NCBI GenBank assembly: GCA_039188505.1
Contig: JBCCZC010000265.1
Location: 1-7,837 of the forward strand
Source of the DNA: JBCCZC01 sp039188505
GTDB taxonomy: Bacteria; Pseudomonadota; Gammaproteobacteria; Xanthomonadales; SZUA-38
Reading direction: 5' to 3'
DNA: 7,837 nt
Both the position numbers and the translations under genes were made by a program. The notes under the pieces were generated by a model. That model was not told the DNA's origin. It saw only the letters and a program-made list of their open reading frames with translations, and ran no database searches. Of the stretch, positions 1 through 4,147 are shown piece by piece (position 1 is the first letter of the stretch; the number at the start of each line of letters is the position of its first letter).

Positions 1-1121
1 ACGAGATCGGCATCGCCGATGTCCGAGAGCTCGAGGGTTGGCGTGACGAGCGACGCCTTCTGCTCGGCGGCTTCGGGGGTCATCTTCCCTTTCTTCGCGC
101 GGCTGGCGAAGTAGCCCTGGATGGCACCCATACCGCGCTCCAGCGGCGCCTGCTCGCGCTCGTAGAGGGCGACCGGAATGCCGGCGGCGGCGAAGCACAT
201 CGCGATCCCGGAGCCCATCGTGCCGGCACCGAGGACGGCCGCCTTCTCGATGGGGCGGGTCGGCGTGTCCCGAGGCACATCGGGGATGTGCGCGGTGGCG
301 CGCTCGGAGAAGAAGATGTGACGCAGGGAAGCCGACTCGCTGCTCTGCAGCAGCTGGGCGAAGGCGTCGAGCTCGACCTGCATGCCGCGGTCGAACTTCT
401 CGGACACCGCGGCCTTGACGGCCTCGACGCACTTCATCGGCGCGGGGTAGCCCTTTGCGACGGCCTGCACCGTCATGGCGGCCACGTGCAGGAAACCCTC
501 GGGATTCGGGTGCTGAACGCGCTTCGTGCGCAGCTGCGGCAGCGGCCGGGCATCCGCGATCGAGTTCGCGTAAGCCACGGCGCCATCGACCAGGTCACCC
601 TCGATGATCTCGTCGAACAGCCCCTTCAGGTACTGCGACTTCACCGGCTCGCCGGAGACGATCATGTTGAGCGCCGTCTCGAGGCCAACGGCCCGCGGGA
701 ACCGCTGGGTGCCGCCGGCACCGGGCAGCAGGCCGAGCTTCACCTCGGGGAGGCCGATCGACGCGTCAGGGCTTGCGACGCGGTAGTGGCAGCCGAGCGC
801 GAGCTCGAGGCCGCCGCCGAGGGCCAGGCCGTGGACGGCCGCCACGACGGGCTTGCCGTTGGCCTCGATGATGTCGATGACGGTCCGGAGATTGGGCGCG
901 GCCATGGCGCTCGGCTTGCCGAACTCCGTGATGTCCGCGCCGCCGGAGAAGCCCTTGCCGGTGCCGATGAGAACAACGGCTCGGATCTCGGGATCGGCGT
1001 TCGCCCGGTCGAGGCCGGCGACGATGCCGGACCGCAGGGCGTGGCTCAGCCCGTTGACCGGTGGATTTTCCAGGGTGATGACCGCGACCCCGTCGCGGAC
1101 ATCAAAGGGGAGGTCCTTCAT
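1..1121 (-). CDS. Bifunctional enoyl-CoA hydratase / 3-hydroxyacyl-CoA dehydrogenase (beta-oxidation multifunctional enzyme), C-terminus cut by window edge
   Basis: This fusion enzyme of fatty-acid beta-oxidation hydrates trans-2-enoyl-CoA and oxidises the resulting 3-hydroxyacyl-CoA with NAD+. Only the first 373 codons are in the window; related FadB/FadJ/MFE1 proteins have about 700-730 residues, so roughly half is missing. Residues 1-190 are a crotonase domain: the CoA/oxyanion segment FSGGADI (58-64), then GGGLEL with Glu106, and GLPEVKLGLLPGAGGTQR with Glu126. These two glutamates sit 20 residues apart, as the catalytic pair does in MFE1. A linker of about 100 residues follows, then the start of the dehydrogenase Rossmann fold, VLGAGTMGSG (296-305), with a GxGxxG fingerprint. 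The ATG has a good ribosome-binding site, AGGAG at 1129-1133, 7 nt upstream. It lies 67 bp downstream of tetR1 on the same strand, so co-transcription is possible. The domain assignment is firm; FadJ-like versus peroxisomal-MFE1-like cannot be settled without the C-terminus. Confidence 0.95.
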   Translation of the reverse strand, partial: MKDLPFDVRDGVAVITLENPPVNGLSHALRSGIVAGLDRANADPEIRAVVLIGTGKGFSGGADITEFGKPSAMAAPNLRTVIDIIEANGKPVVAAVHGLALGGGLELALGCHYRVASPDASIGLPEVKLGLLPGAGGTQRFPRAVGLETALNMIVSGEPVKSQYLKGLFDEIIEGDLVDGAVAYANSIADARPLPQLRTKRVQHPNPEGFLHVAAMTVQAVAKGYPAPMKCVEAVKAAVSEKFDRGMQVELDAFAQLLQSSESASLRHIFFSERATAHIPDVPRDTPTRPIEKAAVLGAGTMGSGIAMCFAAAGIPVALYEREQAPLERGMGAIQGYFASRAKKGKMTPEAAEQKASLVTPTLELSDIGDADL

Positions 1122-1160
1122 GCAGGTGCTCCTGTGTGCCTGTGCTGAATGAAATCGAAT

Positions 1161-1176
1161 ACGGGCGGGCGCCCGT
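1161..1176 (-). terminator. Small GC hairpin between tetR1 and the beta-oxidation gene, possible terminator
   Basis: ACGGGC and GCCCGT pair as a 6-bp stem around a 4-nt loop, 12 bp past the tetR1 stop codon. Read on the minus strand it is followed by ATTCGATTTC, which is T-rich but not a true T-tract. It could attenuate transcription from tetR1 into the beta-oxidation gene. It could equally be a chance feature of GC-rich DNA. Confidence 0.3.
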
Positions 1177-1188
1177 GGCGAGTGTTGT

Positions 1189-1707
1189 TCATGGGTCCGG
1201 GCTCGTCGTTGCCGGCATCTCGTGGGCCCGCGCGGCCGCGTCGAGGTGGCTCTGGAGGGGCTCGAGCATGGCGGCGTAGGTCAGCCGCCCGAACTGCTCA
1301 AAGATCAGCTCGGCGCCGCGCTCGTGCGGCACGTCCAGCGCAACCATCACCGAAGCGATCGCCTCGTCGAGCAGCCAGGGGCCTGGCCGGTCGCGAAGGC
1401 GCAGCAGGCCGAAGGCCATGAGGTAGACGTCGTCCGGATAATCCGCCGCCCAGCGGTCGAGCTCACGGCCGACGGCGCTGACGGGATCGGGCGTCGCGTC
1501 GTTCGTGGCGGCCTGGGCCGCGGCCTTGATGCGATGGCCGACCTGCTGGAGGCAGGCGCCGTACAGCGCGCCCTTGCTGCCGTAGTGGTGCATGACGTTG
1601 GCCTTCGACATGCCGGCTGCGGTTGCGATCTCGGCAATGGACACGCCGTCGACGCCCCGGAGGCCGAAGAGTCGCAGCGCCGTCGCTTCGAGATGCTCGC
1701 TTGCCAT
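1189..1707 (-). CDS. TetR/AcrR-family transcriptional regulator (tetR1), 172 aa
   Basis: This is a predicted one-component DNA-binding repressor. Residues 5-50 form the TetR helix-turn-helix domain: ALRLFGLRGVDGVSIAEIA leads into the recognition helix region AGMSKANVMHHYGSKGALY (31-49). The rest (about 51-172) is a helical ligand-binding and dimerisation domain that I cannot assign to a known ligand class. At 172 residues it is shorter than most TetR proteins (about 190-220). The frame stays open far upstream, but the ATG at 1707 puts the HTH at its usual distance from the N-terminus, and the longer reading would run through the promoter and operator. There is no proper Shine-Dalgarno; the -10 box ends 7 nt before the ATG, implying a leaderless mRNA. 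A perfect 18-bp palindrome overlaps the promoter, so autorepression is likely. Lying between tetR2 and a beta-oxidation gene, it may sense an acyl-CoA or fatty-acid-like ligand, but that is conjecture. Confidence 0.9.
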   Translation of the reverse strand: MASEHLEATALRLFGLRGVDGVSIAEIATAAGMSKANVMHHYGSKGALYGACLQQVGHRIKAAAQAATNDATPDPVSAVGRELDRWAADYPDDVYLMAFGLLRLRDRPGPWLLDEAIASVMVALDVPHERGAELIFEQFGRLTYAAMLEPLQSHLDAAARAHEMPATTSPDP

Positions 1708-1714
1708 CCCGCCG

Positions 1715-1742
1715 ACTATACACTGACCGAACGTTCGGTCAA
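1715..1742 (-). promoter_or_regulatory. Sigma-70-type promoter of tetR1
   Basis: On the minus strand, TTGACC (-35, 1742-1737) and TATAGT (-10, 1720-1715) are separated by 16 bp; each hexamer matches consensus at five of six positions. Transcription should start at about 1707-1709, on or within two bases of the start codon at 1707. The promoter lies in the 44-bp gap after tetR2, so tetR1 could also be expressed by read-through from tetR2. Confidence 0.7.
1724..1741. promoter_or_regulatory. Perfect 18-bp palindromic operator, probably bound by TetR1
   Basis: TGACCGAACGTTCGGTCA is identical to its reverse complement. It covers most of the -35 hexamer and most of the promoter spacer of tetR1, where a bound dimer would block RNA polymerase. 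Size and symmetry suit a TetR dimer. No second copy was seen in the window, so the most economical reading is autoregulation by TetR1. TetR2, whose own putative operators have a different sequence, is a less likely binder. Confidence 0.7.
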
Positions 1743-1751
1743 AGCGCCCAC

Positions 1752-2333
1752 TCAGTCGATACCAGCCTCCCGCAGGGCTCGGGCCACGATGTCCGCGAAG
1801 AGGTCGCAGGTCGGCTTGAAACCAATGGGATGAGCAGGCGCCGTGATCGAATAGCCCTCGACGTAAGGGATGATCACGGCAACAGCCCGGGCCAGCGCCT
1901 CGGGCGAAGCGGCCAGCGGCTGGAGCTTCTCCGACAGGATGGTCGCCAGCTCCCGGTAGTAGCGAACCAGATAGTCGGCCACGGCGTCCTCTCGTGTGGC
2001 GATCGCCCAGTACTCGCGGAAGACACGGCACATCTCCGAGACCTCCAGCCCGTGGGCGAGAAAGCCCTCGAGCATATTGCGCAGCCCCCCCGATTCGGCG
2101 GCGTCAGGCGGGAGCGGTGGCAGTTGTCGGATGTCCTCGAGGCACCGGCCGAAGTACCGATCCGCCATCGCGGTGAGCAGGTCGTTCCGGTTGCCAAAGT
2201 AGTACTGCACGTTGCTCAGCGTCATGCCGCAACGCTTTGCCACCTGCCGCATCGTGAGCCCGTGGTCACCGTGCTCCCGCAGCAGCGCGAGGGCGCATTC
2301 GACGATCTCTTCCGATCGGGATGTTCGCGTCAT
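1752..2333 (-). CDS. TetR/AcrR-family regulator (tetR2), probable repressor of the divergent haloalkane dehalogenase gene, 193 aa
   Basis: The N-terminal HTH domain covers about residues 5-52: IVECALALLREHGDHGLTMR, VAKRCGMTLSNVQYYFGNRN (31-50) with the typical YYFGNRNDLL end of the recognition region. The helical C-terminal domain (about 53-193) has a normal length for the family; its ligand is unknown. The start chosen is the ATG at 2333, because upstream in-frame sequence crosses the operators and promoters of the intergenic region. The Shine-Dalgarno is weak (GAGACG just upstream). It is transcribed divergently from the dehalogenase gene, and the shared 131-bp gap contains two copies of an inverted-repeat operator. 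A TetR-type repressor next to a haloalkane dehalogenase has precedent in DhaR/DhaA of Rhodococcus. I infer that TetR2 represses both itself and the dehalogenase and releases DNA when it binds a haloalkane or a product. Family assignment is secure; target and ligand are inferred. Confidence 0.92.
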   Translation of the reverse strand: MTRTSRSEEIVECALALLREHGDHGLTMRQVAKRCGMTLSNVQYYFGNRNDLLTAMADRYFGRCLEDIRQLPPLPPDAAESGGLRNMLEGFLAHGLEVSEMCRVFREYWAIATREDAVADYLVRYYRELATILSEKLQPLAASPEALARAVAVIIPYVEGYSITAPAHPIGFKPTCDLFADIVARALREAGID

Positions 2334-2387
2334 GGGCGTCTCAGCGGGCCTTCCCGAGGCCCCGTTCTGCTCCGTCGCATTCGTTCG

Positions 2388-2416
2388 TTGAAAGATTAGG
2401 TCGACTGACCTATTAT
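2388..2416 (+). promoter_or_regulatory. Sigma-70-type promoter of the haloalkane dehalogenase gene
   Basis: TTGAAA (2388-2393) and TATTAT (2411-2416) are separated by the optimal 17 bp. The predicted transcription start is near 2423, giving a leader of about 42 nt before the ATG at 2465. One operator copy lies in the spacer and touches the -10; the other covers the predicted start. This is a clear layout for repression. Confidence 0.72.
2397..2412. promoter_or_regulatory. Operator copy 1 of the tetR2-dehalogenase intergenic region
   Basis: TAGGTC-GACT-GACCTA is an inverted repeat with 6-bp perfect arms and a 4-nt spacer. It fills the -35/-10 spacer of the dehalogenase promoter and reaches into the -10 hexamer. 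The same arms and spacing recur 25 bp further on, which makes chance unlikely. The inferred binder is a TetR2 dimer. Confidence 0.8.
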
Positions 2417-2417
2417 C
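2412..2417 (-). promoter_or_regulatory. Candidate -10 element for tetR2
   Basis: On the minus strand, GATAAT matches the -10 consensus at five of six positions and sits between the two operator copies. No good -35 hexamer lies at the right distance upstream. An alternative pair is TTGCGA (2421-2416) with TAATCT (2398-2393), 17 bp apart. The tetR2 start point is therefore uncertain, but either choice lies inside the operator region. Confidence 0.35.
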
Positions 2418-2421
2418 GCAA

Positions 2422-2437
2422 TAGGTCAACTGACCTA
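2422..2437. promoter_or_regulatory. Operator copy 2 of the tetR2-dehalogenase intergenic region
   Basis: TAGGTC-AACT-GACCTA has the same 6-bp arms as copy 1, and its 4-nt spacer differs at one base. It covers the predicted transcription start of the dehalogenase gene. Copies 1 and 2 together make a 43-bp near-palindrome (2396-2438). Confidence 0.8.
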
Positions 2438-2464
2438 AATGTCGACACGAGAGAACGCGCACCC

Positions 2465-3367
2465 ATGATCGAAGCACTGAGAACACCGGCGGATCGATTC
2501 GACGCCCTGCCCGACTACCCGTTCGCCCCGAACTACGTCGACGACCTTCCCGGCTACGAAGGTCTCCGCGCCCACTACATCGACGAGGGCCGCGGCGATG
2601 CCGACGAGGTCTTTCTCTGCCTCCACGGCGAGCCCACCTGGAGCTTTCTCTACCGCAAGATGATTCCGATCTTTGCGGGAACAGGCGCACGGGTCGTGGC
2701 CCCGGATCTTCTCGGCTTCGGCAAGTCCGACAAGCCGGTCAGCGAGGACACGTACAGCTTCGGCTTCCACCGTAACTTCCTCCTGGCGCTCATCGAACGA
2801 CTCGACCTCGAGAACATCACGCTCGTCTGCCAGGACTGGGGTGGCCTGCTCGGGCTGACCCTGCCCCAGGCGATGTCCGCGCGCTTCAAGCGCCTGCTCA
2901 TCATGAACACCGGACTGCTCACGGAGCCGACCACGCAGCCTGCCTTCCTCGAATGGAAGGACGATCTTCTGACCCCGGATCGCCTGGACCTCGCCAGCTT
3001 CATGCGCCAGTACGCGCCGTCGCTGACCGAGGCCGAAGCGCAAGCCTACGCCGCTCCCTTCCCCGATCAGCGACTCCAGGCGGGAGTGAGAAAATTCCCG
3101 AAGATCGTGGCGAATCCCGACCCGCACTGCATCGAGACATCCCTACAGGCAGCCGGCTTCTGGAAGAGCCGGTGGGAAGGCGAGACTTTCATGGCGATCG
3201 GGATGAAGGACCGCATGCTCGGCCCTCCGGTCATGGGTTTCATGGCCGGACTGATCAACAACTGCCCGAAGCCCATGGAGGTCCCCGATGCGGGGCACTT
3301 CGTGCAGGAGTTCGGTGACCTCGTCGCAGCCGAGGCCGTGGCGGCTTTCGGCCTTGCGACCGGCTGA
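2465..3367 (+). CDS. dhlA: Haloalkane dehalogenase, DhlA-type (HLD-I), 300 aa
   Basis: This cytoplasmic alpha/beta-hydrolase hydrolyses carbon-halogen bonds of haloalkanes, giving an alcohol, halide and a proton. It aligns along its whole length with Xanthobacter DhlA (310 aa) as I remember that sequence; a hand count gives about two thirds identity. Catalytic residues, by DhlA equivalence: nucleophile Asp124 and halide-binding Trp125 in VCQDWGG (121-127), Glu56 in HGEPTW (54-59), acid Asp249 in AIGMKD (DhlA Asp260), base His278 in DAGHFVQEFG (DhlA His289), and second halide-binding Trp164 (DhlA Trp175). The main difference is an 11-residue gap in the cap domain: this protein reads TTQPAFLEW (156-164), where DhlA has two VTQPA repeats before the tryptophan. 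DhlA Phe128 is Leu128 here. The start at 2465 matches the DhlA N-terminus (MI-A-RTP); the ribosome-binding site is poor (GAGAG, 11 nt upstream). It is divergent from tetR2, with two operators on its promoter, so it is probably inducible. Family and chemistry are near certain; the preferred substrate is unknown. Confidence 0.96.
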   Translation: MIEALRTPADRFDALPDYPFAPNYVDDLPGYEGLRAHYIDEGRGDADEVFLCLHGEPTWSFLYRKMIPIFAGTGARVVAPDLLGFGKSDKPVSEDTYSFGFHRNFLLALIERLDLENITLVCQDWGGLLGLTLPQAMSARFKRLLIMNTGLLTEPTTQPAFLEWKDDLLTPDRLDLASFMRQYAPSLTEAEAQAYAAPFPDQRLQAGVRKFPKIVANPDPHCIETSLQAAGFWKSRWEGETFMAIGMKDRMLGPPVMGFMAGLINNCPKPMEVPDAGHFVQEFGDLVAAEAVAAFGLATG

Positions 3368-3378
3368 ATCCAGAACAA

Positions 3379-3396
3379 GGCCGGCAGCTGCCGGCC
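3379..3396. terminator. GC-rich palindromic hairpin between convergent genes, candidate bidirectional terminator
   Basis: GGCCGGCAGCTGCCGGCC is a perfect 18-bp palindrome that can fold as a 7-bp stem with an AGCT loop. It lies in the 33-bp gap between the stop codons of the dehalogenase (plus) and the CBS protein (minus), where a shared terminator is expected. Neither side carries a T-tract, so classical intrinsic termination is not assured. Confidence 0.5.
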
Positions 3397-3400
3397 AAGG

Positions 3401-3892
3401 CTAGACGGTGGCGTTCCGGGCCGAGGCAACTGCGGGCTGCGTCGGTCTTCCTGCCGCGATGCCGCCGGCGATGTAATTGCGCATGGCGTCGGCCTCAGAC
3501 TGAACCTCGGTGAGCCGGAGCTGCAGCATATCGCGGATGCTGACCATACTGATGAACCGACCATTCTTGACGACCGGGACGTGGCGAACGTGCTTCTCGA
3601 CCATCAGCGCCATGAGACCTGCCACGCGGTCCTCAGCCACACAGGTGATGACGTTGCGGGTCATCAGATCTCGGACGTCCCGCTTCAGGATCTCCGGGCC
3701 CGTCGTCTGCAGTGCCCGCACAACGTCCCGTTCAGAAATGATGCCATCGACGCCCCAGCCATCGCCGCTGACGATGAGGGCACCGACGTTTCTGAATGCC
3801 AGCAGACTCAGAACGTCCGAGATCGGCGCGTCCGGGCACACGTGGGCGGGTCGAGGCTCGTCGCGGGAATCGAGTATGCGTTGGACTGTCAT
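3401..3892 (-). CDS. Stand-alone CBS-pair (Bateman module) protein, 163 aa
   Basis: The protein is essentially two cystathionine-beta-synthase domains. CBS1 covers about residues 12-62 (PISDVLSLLAFRNVGALIV, ending in GIISERDVVRAL). CBS2 covers about 76-126 (DLMTRNVITC, HVRHVPVV, ending in MVSIRDMLQL). Such pairs usually bind adenine nucleotides such as AMP, ATP or S-adenosylmethionine at the cleft and act as energy or redox sensors; the partner is unknown. A tail of about 37 residues (GGIAAGRPTQPAVASARN) looks disordered. No signal peptide or membrane segment is seen, so it should be cytoplasmic. The start at 3892 is chosen because GGAGG lies 5 nt upstream; the frame is open to 4003, but those extra residues do not resemble a CBS domain and overlap the probable promoter. 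It is convergent with the dehalogenase gene and divergent from the S9 peptidase gene. No functional link to either is evident. Confidence 0.92.
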   Translation of the reverse strand: MTVQRILDSRDEPRPAHVCPDAPISDVLSLLAFRNVGALIVSGDGWGVDGIISERDVVRALQTTGPEILKRDVRDLMTRNVITCVAEDRVAGLMALMVEKHVRHVPVVKNGRFISMVSIRDMLQLRLTEVQSEADAMRNYIAGGIAAGRPTQPAVASARNATV

Positions 3893-3897
3893 GGGTA

Positions 3898-3902
3898 CCT
3901 CC
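3898..3902 (-). promoter_or_regulatory. Ribosome-binding site fixing the CBS protein start
   Basis: GGAGG on the minus strand, 5 nt before the ATG at 3892, is the strongest Shine-Dalgarno in the window. It favours this start over an in-frame ATG 18 nt upstream (3910) that has no comparable site. Confidence 0.75.
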
Positions 3903-3922
3903 GTTTCCATCCTGGAAGATTG

Positions 3923-3939
3923 GCCGCCCTCGTGGCGGC
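3923..3939 (-). other. Leader hairpin upstream of the CBS gene
   Basis: GCCGCC and GGCGGC form a 6-bp GC-only stem around a 5-nt loop. If the -10 box at 3955-3950 is real, this hairpin lies at the very 5' end of the CBS mRNA and could protect it from 5'-end-dependent decay. It does not occlude the ribosome-binding site. The structure is visible; the role is speculation. Confidence 0.35.
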
Positions 3940-3949
3940 TCGGACAAAC

Positions 3950-3955
3950 ACTATA
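3950..3955 (-). promoter_or_regulatory. Candidate -10 element of the CBS gene
   Basis: TATAGT on the minus strand matches consensus at five of six positions and implies a leader of about 50 nt. The -35 region at 17-19 bp spacing (TTTTCC/TTTCCG) is weak. It is the best candidate in the 255-bp gap between the CBS and S9 peptidase genes. Confidence 0.4.
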
Positions 3956-3988
3956 GGCCGCGACACGCCCATCGGAAAAACTGATATA

Positions 3989-4016
3989 TTGATCCATTCG
4001 CATCGTTTTTTACGAT
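3989..4016 (+). promoter_or_regulatory. Candidate promoter of the S9 peptidase gene
   Basis: TTGATC (3989-3994) and TACGAT (4011-4016) are 16 bp apart, each matching consensus at four of six positions. They lie in an AT-rich patch (about 3975-4020) that stands out from the GC-rich surroundings. An ATCGT/ACGAT inverted repeat separated by five Ts (4002-4016) overlaps the -10. The leader would be about 125 nt. Apart from the ribosome-binding site, nothing else was recognised between 4020 and 4147. Confidence 0.3.
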
Positions 4017-4147
4017 TTCTTGGCTTTCTCGATCCAGTCATTGCGAACGATCAGCGTGTTTCGCGGCACCGTCGCCTTCTGCTCGCCAGGCTGGAAACGT
4101 GACTGGTACGATCATCGCCCGTCTCTGGCCGCTTCAAGGACACCGTC

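Noticed and set aside
288..1148. Long plus-strand open frame (286 codons) opposite the beta-oxidation gene
   Set aside because: It is antisense to a clear crotonase/dehydrogenase fusion. Its translation is Arg/Gly/Asp-rich with no recognisable domain, as expected of shadow frames in GC-rich DNA.
1189..2031. Extended 280-codon version of tetR1
   Set aside because: The extra 108 N-terminal residues overlap tetR2 coding sequence and run through the promoter and palindromic operator; the HTH belongs near the N-terminus.
2396..2438. Reading the repeated TAGGTC/GACCTA block as a mobile-element end or short CRISPR-like array
   Set aside because: There are only two copies, each internally palindromic and placed exactly on promoter elements between divergent genes, with no transposase or further repeats nearby. 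Operators explain it better.
1752..2690. Extended 312-codon version of tetR2
   Set aside because: The extra 119 residues cross the operator region and the antisense of the dehalogenase N-terminus, are Arg-rich and match no domain.
2321..3367. Extended 348-codon version of the dehalogenase
   Set aside because: The added 48 residues cover the promoter and both operators; alignment with DhlA starts at the ATG at 2465.
4002..4016. ATCGT-TTTTT-ACGAT as an intrinsic terminator
   Set aside because: The stem is only 5 bp and AT-rich, the T-run is in the loop rather than after the stem, and it lies upstream of two divergent genes where no transcript ends.
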